A DNA stretch of 64,000 nt from JBDTSW01 sp963797835 (lineage in GTDB: Bacteria; Actinomycetota; Thermoleophilia; Solirubrobacterales; 70-9): positions 186,001 to 250,000 of the forward strand of contig CAWCRN010000024.1 of NCBI GenBank assembly GCA_963797835.1. Direction: 5' to 3'. This document shows positions 34,674 through 42,062 of this stretch, piece after piece (the first letter of the stretch is position 1; every line of letters begins with the position of its first letter). The notes beneath the pieces were generated by a model. That model had not been told where the DNA came from. It ran no database searches and was given only the letters and a program-made list of their open reading frames with translations. A program made the translations under genes and the position numbers.

Positions 34674-37322
34674 ATGAGGAACCTCCTCACGAGGATCGCG
34701 GCCTGGGCCGTGGAGCGGCCCGCGCCCGTGGTGGCGCTGGCGATCCTGCTGTCGCTGGTCGGCGCCGTCGGCGCGCTGGCCCTCGACGCCGACCGCGACC
34801 CCGACTCGCTGGTCGACTCCGGCTCGGAGGCCTTCGATGCGACCGAGGCCTTCTACGAGCGCTTCGGCGACGAGCCGGTGCGGATCCTGATCGAGGGCGA
34901 CCTCCGGGAGCTGATGCTGACCGAGGATCTGGGGACGATCCTGGCGCTCGAGGGGTGCCTGTCCGGCACCTCGCCCGGCGGCGAGGTCTTCGGTGAGGGC
35001 GAGCCGGCGCCTCCCGCCTGCGCCCGGCTCGCCGAGGAGCAGCCGGCCGAGACGGTCTTCGGCCCCGCCACGTTCCTGAACCAGACGGCGATCACGGCGG
35101 AGAACGTGCTGACCGAGCAGACGGAGGCCGCGCGCGACGAGGCACGGGTCGCGGCGACCCAGGCCGCCCTCGAGGCGCGGAAGGACGGCCGCTCGGAGGA
35201 GGAGCAGCTCCAGGCTGCCCAGGCCGCCTACCAGGAGGTCCTCACCCAGTTCCAGAACGAGCTGATCGAGGCCGCCACCCAGTACGGCCTGACCGGGGTG
35301 CCGCGAATCGACGACCCGACCTACGTGAGCACCGTCGTCTTCGACCCGGCGAAGCCGCCGGGCACCCCGAAGGCCCGCTTCAACTTCCTGTTCCCGAGTC
35401 CCGACGCGGCGATGATCACGGCTCGCCTGCGGCCCGACCTGACCCAGTCCGAGCGCGAGCGGGCCCTCTCGCTCTTCCGCGAGGCCGTGGAGGACCCCGC
35501 CTTCAGCCTCCGCAACGGCGAGTATGTGGTCAGCGGCGTCCCGGTCATCTTCGACGGGCTCGCGCAGGAGCTCTCCACCGAGATCTTCATTCTCCTCGCC
35601 GTCGCCCTGGCGGTCATGGCGATCGTCCTCGCCCTGGTCTTCGGCCCGCCGCTGCGGCTGTTGCCGCTCGCCATCGCGCTCGGCGCCAGCGGGCTGGTCT
35701 TCGGCCTGCTGGCGCTGGTCGGCGGATCGCTCACGATGGCCTCGATCGCCGTGCTCCCGGTGCTGACGGGCCTGGCCGTGGACTACGCGATCCAGTTCCA
35801 GGCCCGCTTCCGCGAGCATCTCGAGGGCGGCTCCTCGCCGGCTCGAGCGGCGGTCGAGGCGGCGGCACGGGGCGGACCGGTGATCGGGACGGCGCTCCTC
35901 GCCACGATGGCGGGCTTCCTCGTCCTGCTGCTCTCGCCGATCCCGATGGTCCGCGGCTTCGGCCTGCTACTGGTGGCCGGGATCCTCGTCGCATTCGTCT
36001 ACGCGCTCACCGCTGGGCTCGCGGCGCTGTCGATGGTTCCCAGGGAACGCAGTGGCGGTCGGCCCAACCCGGCGACGCGCGCGATCGACCGCGTTCGTCC
36101 GAGGCTGGCCGCGATCGGCGAACGCATCCGAGGGTGGGGCCGCGCGGCCCTGGCCGCGTCGATCAGCGCGCCGGGCAAGGTCCTGGCCGCGGCCCTGGTG
36201 CTGGCGGTCGCAGGCTGGATCGCGGGCACCCGGACCGAGCTGGTCTCCGACATCCGCCAGCTCCTCCCGGCGAACCTGCCAGAGCTCCAGGACGTCGACG
36301 AGCTTGAGCGCGTGACGGGCGTCTCCGGCGACGTCTACGTGACCGTGGAGGCCGAGGATTTGACCGACCCGGAGGTGATCGCCTGGATGGCCGGGTTCGA
36401 GCAGCGCGTGCTCGACCGTCACGGCTACACCGGCGACGCGAGTTGCCAGGGCGACGACGTCGAGATCTGCCCGGGCACGACGCTCGCGACCCTGTTCGCT
36501 GGACAGCAGATCCCGTCCCGGGCGCAGATCCGGGAGCTCTTGGACCTGCTGCCCGAGTACTTCTCGCGCGCGGTCGTGGACCGCGACGTGGGGGGTGACG
36601 GCGGGACCGCCCTGATCGGGTTCGGCATCCGAGTCATGCCCTTCGACGAGCAGAAGGCGCTGATCGACGACATCCGCGCCCAGCTCGACCCGCCGGGGTC
36701 CGACCTCGACCCGCCGCCGGGCGTGGACGTCGAGGTGGTCGGCCTGCCGGTCCTCGCGGCCGACGCCAACGCGGCTCTGGACGGGAACCGCTACCTCTTG
36801 ACCGGCGCCGGCCTGCTCGTGATCGCGGTGGTATTGCTCCTCGTCTACCGCTCGGCCTCGCGCGCGTTGGTGCCGCTGATCCCCATCGTGCTCGCCACCG
36901 GCTGGTCATCGCTGGTGCTGGAGGCGGCGGATGTGCCGCTCAACCCGATGTCGGCGACGCTCGGCGCCCTGGTGGTGGCGATCGCGACCGAGTTCTCCGT
37001 GATCCTGGCCGCGCGCTTCCACGAGGAGCGCGAGGGCGGCCAGTCGGTCGGGGAGGCGCTGCGGCGCACCTACGCGCGCACCGGGACCGCGGTCGCGGCG
37101 TCCGGGGCGACGGCGATCGCCGGTTTCGCCGTGCTGGTGGCGAGCGACGTGCGCATGCTGCGCGACTTCGGGCTCGTCACGGTGTTCGACCTGGCCGTGG
37201 CGCTCGCCGGCGTGATGCTGGTGCTGCCGGCGGCGCTCGTCTGGGCCGAGGGCGGGCTCGAGCCGCTGCGCGCGCGCCTGGGCCGCCGCCCGCGGGCCGA
37301 CCCCGCTGAGTCGGAGGCGTGA
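34674..37322 (+). CDS. RND/MMPL-family lipid exporter (HpnN-like)
   Basis: An 882-residue RND-superfamily protein with about 12 transmembrane helices in two repeats. Each repeat has a large extracytoplasmic domain (about residues 40-300 and 500-690), and sterol-sensing-type helices VLPVLTGLAVDYAIQFQARF and LGALVVAIATEFSVILAARF carry the charged residues expected for proton coupling. The first external domain contains a helical, Gln/Ala/Glu-rich stretch (about 150-200). HpnN transports hopanoids and MmpL proteins carry lipids; association with MlaE/MlaF here suggests lipid or sterol-like cargo. No hopanoid cyclase is in the window. Confidence 0.85.
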   Translation: MRNLLTRIAAWAVERPAPVVALAILLSLVGAVGALALDADRDPDSLVDSGSEAFDATEAFYERFGDEPVRILIEGDLRELMLTEDLGTILALEGCLSGTSPGGEVFGEGEPAPPACARLAEEQPAETVFGPATFLNQTAITAENVLTEQTEAARDEARVAATQAALEARKDGRSEEEQLQAAQAAYQEVLTQFQNELIEAATQYGLTGVPRIDDPTYVSTVVFDPAKPPGTPKARFNFLFPSPDAAMITARLRPDLTQSERERALSLFREAVEDPAFSLRNGEYVVSGVPVIFDGLAQELSTEIFILLAVALAVMAIVLALVFGPPLRLLPLAIALGASGLVFGLLALVGGSLTMASIAVLPVLTGLAVDYAIQFQARFREHLEGGSSPARAAVEAAARGGPVIGTALLATMAGFLVLLLSPIPMVRGFGLLLVAGILVAFVYALTAGLAALSMVPRERSGGRPNPATRAIDRVRPRLAAIGERIRGWGRAALAASISAPGKVLAAALVLAVAGWIAGTRTELVSDIRQLLPANLPELQDVDELERVTGVSGDVYVTVEAEDLTDPEVIAWMAGFEQRVLDRHGYTGDASCQGDDVEICPGTTLATLFAGQQIPSRAQIRELLDLLPEYFSRAVVDRDVGGDGGTALIGFGIRVMPFDEQKALIDDIRAQLDPPGSDLDPPPGVDVEVVGLPVLAADANAALDGNRYLLTGAGLLVIAVVLLLVYRSASRALVPLIPIVLATGWSSLVLEAADVPLNPMSATLGALVVAIATEFSVILAARFHEEREGGQSVGEALRRTYARTGTAVAASGATAIAGFAVLVASDVRMLRDFGLVTVFDLAVALAGVMLVLPAALVWAEGGLEPLRARLGRRPRADPAESEA

Positions 37323-37376
37323 GCGGTGCCCCGGAGTCCGTCGAGAGCCGAACCAGTGAGGGCTCGGCAAGCTAAT

Positions 37377-37467
37377 CCGCCCCACCGAGAACGTCCCTCA
37401 GCCGTTCCTATACGTACTACACCCCTCTATAGGAACCACTCCGGGACGTTCTTGCTGGCGGGGCGGG
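37377..37467. repeat. Three-tier palindromic intergenic element (F)
   Basis: Arms, from outside in: CCGCCCC (37377-37383) with GGGGCGG (37460-37467 region); GAACGTCCC (37388-37396) with GGGACGTTC (37443-37451); GTTCCTATA (37403-37411) with TATAGGAAC (37427-37435). Equal 6-base internal loops separate the two inner stems. It lies between the RND gene and a thioredoxin-like gene on the same strand. A simpler hairpin (GAGCC ... GGCTC) sits at about 37343-37365. Its sequence differs from copies A-D although the design is alike. Confidence 0.6.
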
Positions 37468-37486
37468 ACCGACGGAGCGGTTGGGT

Positions 37487-38197
37487 GTGAGCGAGGAGCC
37501 CTCGAAGCCGCCTGCGCCCAGCTCGTTTCGCCCCGGGGCGCGCTACTCGCTGTTAGTCGGCCTGGTCTTCATCGGCCTGATCGTGGTGGCGGCCATCAAC
37601 GGGGTGCAGACCGACGAGGGGACCCTGCTGGGCGCCGAGAACGTTCGCGGCGAACCGCTGGCGGAGTTCGCGGTCCCCGACGTACGCGGCCCGCTCGACC
37701 TCGACGCGAACATCGCCCAGGACGACTGCGAGACGGCCGAGAACCCCTGTCCCGAGGAGGACAGGCGCACCCCGGCGTGTGAGATCGAGCCGAAGGACGC
37801 GATCCGCGTCTGTGACCTCTTCGACAAGCCGCTCGTGATCTCGTTCTGGTTCGTGAACCCGTCCGACTGCGTGGATACCCAGGACGCGATCTACGACCTC
37901 GCGACGCGCTACGAGGACGAGGCGAACTTCCTGTCCATCGCCGTTCGCGGCGACCGCGCGGACGTCGAGGACATCGTCGCCGAGCGCGACTGGCGGGTGC
38001 CGGTGGGATGGGACCGCGACGGCGCCGTGTCGAACGTCTATCGCGTCGGGGTCTGCCCGACCGTCGGGATCGCCCGGCCGGGGGGCATCTTCGAGACGGT
38101 TCTGATCGGGCTCGACGCCCAGCCTGACGCCATCGCAGCGGAGCTGGATGCCCTGCTCGGGAAGGACGGCGGCGGGAACGGAGGGGAGGGGGCGTGA
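37487..38197 (+). CDS. Membrane-anchored thioredoxin-fold protein lacking CXXC
   Basis: A 236-residue protein with one N-terminal transmembrane helix (about 18-40, YSLLVGLVFIGLIVVAAING) and an extracytoplasmic redoxin-like domain: PLVISFWFVNPSDCVDTQD at the active-site position and the cis-proline VGVCPTVGIARPGG. Where TlpA/thioredoxin proteins have CXXC only a single Cys is seen (NPSDC), more like a peroxiredoxin or a non-redox SCO-type domain; four further cysteines lie in an acidic insert (DDCETAENPCPEEDRRTPAC). GTG 37487 is taken as start. Its stop overlaps the next gene (GTGA). Confidence 0.7.
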   Translation: MSEEPSKPPAPSSFRPGARYSLLVGLVFIGLIVVAAINGVQTDEGTLLGAENVRGEPLAEFAVPDVRGPLDLDANIAQDDCETAENPCPEEDRRTPACEIEPKDAIRVCDLFDKPLVISFWFVNPSDCVDTQDAIYDLATRYEDEANFLSIAVRGDRADVEDIVAERDWRVPVGWDRDGAVSNVYRVGVCPTVGIARPGGIFETVLIGLDAQPDAIAAELDALLGKDGGGNGGEGA

Positions 38198-38832
38198 GCC
38201 AGGGCGAGACTGAGGCCGGGTGGGTGGCGCCCGCGCTGGCCGAGGAGTTCTCGGGGCTGGGCCTGCGATATCTGGTGGTCGCGCGCGGCTCGGGGAAGAG
38301 CACGCGGGAGGCGAAACAGCGCCTGAAGGACCTGAGCGACCGATTCACGGGCGGGGAGGCGATCAACCTCCGGCACCGGTCGATCCCCTGGGCCTACCGG
38401 GTCTTCTACAGACACATCGGGCTCGACCCGGACGAGCAGCCCACCCCGATCGAGGCAATGGCGCTCGAGCGGATGAAGCATGGGGGCTTCAAGTCCAAGA
38501 ACCTGCTCGACGACGCGCTCACGATCGCCACGGTCGAGTCGCGGGTCGCGCTGCGGGCGTTCGACGCCGACAAGGTCACCGGGCGCCTCGGCGTCCGGGC
38601 CAGCGACGCGGGCGAGGGGCTGGAGGGCCGTCCCGGGGAACTACCGGCCGGGACGCTCGTGATCGCCGACGAGGCACGGCCGCTCGGGCTCCTGTTCGGC
38701 GCGACGGCGGACGGCCGCGGAGTCCACCCACGCACGCGCCGGACGATCCTCTGCGCGATCGCCGTGGCGGGCGTGCCGCCGATCGCCGTGGAGGAGGCGA
38801 TTTGGCTCGCCGCCGGGGTCATGCAAGGGTAG
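38194..38832 (+). CDS. B3/B4 tRNA-binding-domain protein
   Basis: A 212-residue stand-alone domain like the B3/B4 editing region of phenylalanyl-tRNA synthetase beta subunit: RHRSIPWAYRVFYRHIGLDP, EAMALERMKHGGFKSKNLLD and DALTIATVESRVALRAFDAD. Such free-standing proteins are thought to clear mis-charged tRNA or D-amino acids, which is family knowledge, not shown here. It starts at GTG 38194, coupled to the thioredoxin-fold gene. Confidence 0.8.
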   Translation: MSQGETEAGWVAPALAEEFSGLGLRYLVVARGSGKSTREAKQRLKDLSDRFTGGEAINLRHRSIPWAYRVFYRHIGLDPDEQPTPIEAMALERMKHGGFKSKNLLDDALTIATVESRVALRAFDADKVTGRLGVRASDAGEGLEGRPGELPAGTLVIADEARPLGLLFGATADGRGVHPRTRRTILCAIAVAGVPPIAVEEAIWLAAGVMQG

Positions 38833-38845
38833 AATCCCCGGGGCG

Positions 38846-39385
38846 ATGCCGGAGCTTCGCAACGACGAGCAGATTAGGCCCGGGATGCCGTTTTCCACCC
38901 CCGTCCTGGCCGGCGGGGGCGGGGGCACGACCGTCGCCACCGAGCGACTCGTCCGCGACGACCTCCGCCGCCAGATCGCAGCGCTCGAGCGCAAGCTGGG
39001 CGAGCTCTTCGCCTCCGCCTTCCCACGTCAGGGGATCGAGTGGCGGGTCGGGGCCGTGGGCGGCCCCCGCGTGCTCGACGCCGGCGAGCTCGAGCGGGTT
39101 CGCGACGCCCTGGTCGTCCGTCTGCGCGAGGCGCAGGTCGAGCTGGGCCGCCGGGCCGAGGCCGAGGAGGCCAACAGAGGGCTGATCGAGTCGATGATCG
39201 CCCAGCCCGAGCGCCACCGCTGGGTCAAGGTCTCCAACGAGGACCTCGGGGAGGCCGAGTGCCGCCACTGGCACTCGCGCCCGCGCTGGGGCATCCTCGG
39301 GATGCTGCTCGGCTGGTGGCGGGTAAAGCTGTCCTCCGGTTGCCCGTTAGCGCAGGCCGGTAGGCCCGCTCCCGCCATTGGCTAA
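38846..39385 (+). CDS. Conserved hypothetical protein
   Basis: A 179-residue protein I do not recognise by function. Residues 30-125 are helical and charged (a likely coiled coil: ALERKLGELFASAF, VRLREAQVELGRRAEAEEA). The C-terminus HRWVKVSNEDLGEAECRHWH and SRPRWGILGMLLGWWRVKLS is aromatic, contains a C-x-H-W-H cluster that could bind metal, and ends SSGCPLAQ. This C-terminal block looks strongly constrained. The stop overlaps the next gene by 8 bases. Confidence 0.7.
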   Translation: MPELRNDEQIRPGMPFSTPVLAGGGGGTTVATERLVRDDLRRQIAALERKLGELFASAFPRQGIEWRVGAVGGPRVLDAGELERVRDALVVRLREAQVELGRRAEAEEANRGLIESMIAQPERHRWVKVSNEDLGEAECRHWHSRPRWGILGMLLGWWRVKLSSGCPLAQAGRPAPAIG

Positions 39386-39903
39386 GCGCAAGCGCCAGAA
39401 GGGTGGCCAGCGCCGTCCACCGCCTCCGCAGAAGCGGCCGGCGCAGCGCGGCGGCGGCGCCAAGCGCCAGGCGGCGGTTGCCAAGGCGCCCACGGGACGG
39501 CGACAGCGCAGCATCGCGGCCGACGAGCGGCCCGCTGCCCCCTGGGGGACGTTTCCCCTCGTGGAGCTGGTGACCCTGGTCGGGGTCGATCCTCCTCGTC
39601 CTGGGCTTCTTCGTCGTCAAGGGCGACCAGGGGGTGGTGATGGTCGGGGTGGGGGTGGTCCTGGGCTCGCTGGCCGGGCTCGAGCTCTCGATCCGGGAGC
39701 ACTTCGCCGGCTATCGCTCCCACACCCTCATCCTGTCGGGCTTCCTGGCCGCGATCGTCCTGGCCGGGCTCTTCTACCTCGCCCCCGACGACGTGCCCGT
39801 CGTGGTGCGCCTGGTGATCGCCGGGATCGTCTTCGCCGGCTCGGCCAGGATCCTCAGCCTGATGTTCGAGCGCCGGGCCGGCGTGCTCTACAAGGTTCGC
39901 TGA
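39378..39903 (+). CDS. Small membrane protein with basic N-terminus, one frameshift
   Basis: From TTG 39378 the protein starts with a Lys/Arg/Gln-rich tail (MAKRKRQKGGQRRPPPPQKR) and reaches LVELVTLVG; an extra base near 39588 then moves it to a frame reading SILLVLGFFVVKGDQGVVMV and GVGVVLGSLAGLELSIREHF, followed by two further hydrophobic helices and FERRAGVLYKVR. Joined length is about 174 residues with four transmembrane helices. I do not know its function. The start overlaps the previous gene, so they are cotranslated. Confidence 0.6.
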
Positions 39904-39935
39904 GCGACGCGGGTACCGGCGGCACGAAAACCCCG

Positions 39936-39983
39936 AGCGTTGTCGGAAAAGTCACCACGAGGTGGGACAAACCCGACAACGCT
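39936..39983. repeat. Nested palindromic element (copy D) between convergent genes
   Basis: Outer arms AGCGTTGTCGG (39936-39946) and CCGACAACGCT (39973-39983), 11 bp perfect, enclose an inner hairpin CACC-ACGA-GGTG (39953-39964). The flanks of the inner stem (GGAAAA on the 5' side, ACAAACCC on the 3' side) match the element at 2557-2591. It lies between two convergent gene ends (39903 and 40060), as copy C does, a terminator-like position. Confidence 0.65.
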
Positions 39984-40059
39984 GGCTAGCGCGAGTCGTC
40001 CCGGCAGGACGGTCGGGGCGGACGCATCCTGCGCCCGCCCCCGCCCCGGCGTCGGACCG

Positions 40060-40398
40060 CTAGGCGGCCACGCGGTTCTTGGCCTCCAGGGCGACGGCGA
40101 GCACCAAACGCTGGCGCTCGGTGAGCCGGCCGAGCTGGCGGTTCTCGTTCAGGCCGAGGCCGAACAGGAACTTCCGAGCCCGGGCGCGCCCCCAACGGCG
40201 CTGGCTGCGAAGCAACTCCCCCACCGTCATCGTCGAGACCTCCCACGGGCAGCCGCGGACTACCTCCGCCGCCTCCGTCTCCCCGGCGGCGATGGCGCGC
40301 TTCAGCGCGGCTCGGGCCAGCCGTACTCGGTTGGCCTCGGCGAGCGCGCGCATGTGTTGCGGCACCGGCGCAGGGGCGACTGATGAGGCAGCTTCCAT
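40060..40398 (-). CDS. Actinobacterial IHF-like (H2TH) nucleoid-associated protein
   Basis: A 112-residue basic protein. MRALAEANRVRLARAALKRA forms a helix, and MTVGELLRSQRRWGRARARK then FLFGLGLNENRQLGRLTERQ matches the helix-two-turn-helix of the actinobacterial integration host factor (mIHF), which binds and bends DNA and is needed for nucleoid structure. It is related to but clearly different from streptomycete IHF. Start ATG 40398 follows an exact AAAGGAGG ribosome-binding site. A candidate promoter lies about 160 bases upstream, giving a long leader. Confidence 0.7.
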   Translation of the reverse strand: MEAASSVAPAPVPQHMRALAEANRVRLARAALKRAIAAGETEAAEVVRGCPWEVSTMTVGELLRSQRRWGRARARKFLFGLGLNENRQLGRLTERQRLVLAVALEAKNRVAA

Positions 40399-40555
40399 TC
40401 TCACTCCTCCTTTGAAGTGGATACGAGGTTGGCGGCTTACTTGTGCCGTCTGCACCTCCCTTGCGGCCAAGCGGGCCGCTATCGGGGTTGGCCTAAGCAG
40501 AGCACTCTCTCCGCCTCTGCCGCTCCCCGCCCCGGGTGCGTCCGGCGTGCGAGGC

Positions 40556-40585
40556 AACCTATGCGAGTGCGGCGGCGAGCGTCAA
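40556..40585 (-). promoter_or_regulatory. Candidate sigma-A-type promoter of the IHF-like gene
   Basis: On the minus strand TTGACG (40580-40585) and TAGGTT (40556-40561) are spaced 18 bases, a good housekeeping -35/-10 pair in a GC-rich genome. It lies in the 315-base gap 40399-40713, which also has a low-GC patch (AAACTTTTTCTT at about 40627-40638) and otherwise no gene. The resulting leader of about 150 bases is long. Confidence 0.5.
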
Positions 40586-40713
40586 CCGGGTGCCCCCCAA
40601 ACAGGCACACGGCGTTCGCTAAGAGCAAACTTTTTCTTCGCCGCGGCCCCTTGTTCGCGATCGGACAAGCCGAAACTACCCATCAAGGGGGATGGGTTTA
40701 GACCGTTCGGCGG

Positions 40714-41970
40714 TCAGTTCCGGGGAACGTCCGGGAAGTCGGCGAGCACCCGCTCGAAGATCTCGAGCGCTCGGTCCAGGTGCTCCCGCTCGTGGGTCGC
40801 CATCAGCGAGGTCCGAAGGAGCGCTCCGCCCGGCGGCACCGCGGGGTGCAGGGCGACGTTGGTGTACACGCCGGCGTCGAACAGCGCCTTCCAGAGCAGC
40901 ACGGCCTGCCAGTCCTCCCCGACCACCACCGGCACGACCGGGGTGTTGGCCTCCGAGCCATCGGCGAGGGTGCCGGGCTCGACGACCTTTAGGCCGAGGT
41001 CGCGGTAGCCCTGCCGGAGATAGGCCGCGTTGCCGAGCAGGCGGGCCATCAGCTCCGGGCCCTCCTCCCGGATCACCCGGAGCGCCCCCAGGGCGGCGCC
41101 GACCGCGGCAGGGACCGCGGAGGCGGTGAAGATGAACGGGCGGGACGAGATCCGCAGGAACTCGATGACCTCGGCGGAGCCGGCGATGAAGCCGCCGCAG
41201 GAGGCGAGGCTCTTGGAGAAGGTGCCCATCCGCAGGTCCACCTCGTCCTCGAGCCCGAACAGCTCACAGGTGCCGGCACCGCGGGCGCCGAGGACGCCAA
41301 CGGCGTGCGCCTCGTCGACCATCAGCCTGGCGCCGTAGCGCTTGCACAGCTCGACGATCGCGGGGAGGTCGCATAGGTCGCCCTCCATCGAGAAGACGCC
41401 GTCCACCACGACCATCACTCCGCCGCCGTCGCCGGCGGCCCGTTCCAGCATCCGCTCCAGCTTCGGCATCTGGTTGTGGCGGAAGGGCCGCAGCTTGGCG
41501 CCTGAGAGGCGGACGCCGTCCAGGATCGAGGCGTGGTCGGCGGAGTCGCAGATCACGGTGTCGCCGGGCTCGAGGATCGTGCCGAGGCAGCCGACGTTGG
41601 CCTGGTGCCCGGTGGTGAAGACGATCGCGTCCTCGGTTCCCATCCAATCCGTCAGCTCGCGCTCCAGCTCCACATGAAGCGGCGTGGTGCCGTTCAGGAA
41701 GCGCGAGCCGGTGAGCCCCGTGCCGTAGCGCTCCAGCGCGTCGCGGGCGGCGGCCTTCACCCGCTCGTCGCCGGTGAGGCCCAGGTAGTTGTTGGAACCG
41801 AGCATCACGACGCTCCGCCCCTCGACCTCCATCACGGGGCCGGCCTCGGACTCGATCAGGCGGAAGTAGGGGAGTAGGTCACCCTCGCGGGCGGCCTCGA
41901 GCTGCTCGAGGCGCTCATGGGTGCGCGCCTTCTCGAAGACGTCCTTGGCGGCCTTCGCCGTGTCCGTCAT
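40714..41970 (-). CDS. spt: Alpha-oxoamine synthase, serine palmitoyltransferase-like
   Basis: A 418-residue PLP enzyme of the family that condenses an amino acid with an acyl-CoA/ACP (SPT, BioF, KBL). Schiff-base Lys is K253 in MGTFSKSLASCGGF; GSNNYLGLTGDE, GTGLTGSRFLNGTTPLH, DHASILDGVRLSG and FRHNQM line the site. Several blocks look like bacterial serine palmitoyltransferase rather than BioF or KBL: SRFLNGT, RPFIFTASAVPAAVG and FDAGVYTNVALHPAVPPGGA followed by LLRTSLMATH. No biotin or threonine-degradation gene is near. It diverges from a GNAT-like gene, which fits sphingoid-base/ceramide synthesis. The SPT call is from remembered motifs. Confidence 0.75.
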   Translation of the reverse strand: MTDTAKAAKDVFEKARTHERLEQLEAAREGDLLPYFRLIESEAGPVMEVEGRSVVMLGSNNYLGLTGDERVKAAARDALERYGTGLTGSRFLNGTTPLHVELERELTDWMGTEDAIVFTTGHQANVGCLGTILEPGDTVICDSADHASILDGVRLSGAKLRPFRHNQMPKLERMLERAAGDGGGVMVVVDGVFSMEGDLCDLPAIVELCKRYGARLMVDEAHAVGVLGARGAGTCELFGLEDEVDLRMGTFSKSLASCGGFIAGSAEVIEFLRISSRPFIFTASAVPAAVGAALGALRVIREEGPELMARLLGNAAYLRQGYRDLGLKVVEPGTLADGSEANTPVVPVVVGEDWQAVLLWKALFDAGVYTNVALHPAVPPGGALLRTSLMATHEREHLDRALEIFERVLADFPDVPRN

Positions 41971-42062
41971 ACGGGGATTCTAGGCCGGGACACAAAGTGT
42001 CCCGGCGGCAGCATGCAAGGCGCAGCCGCAAGTGGTCTGGCATCCGCAGTAGCGTCTCAGCC

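Noticed and set aside
40414..40713. Small plus-strand frames in the IHF-gene leader region
   Set aside because: They lack start signals and have shadow-like composition; the region is better explained as promoter and leader of the minus-strand gene.
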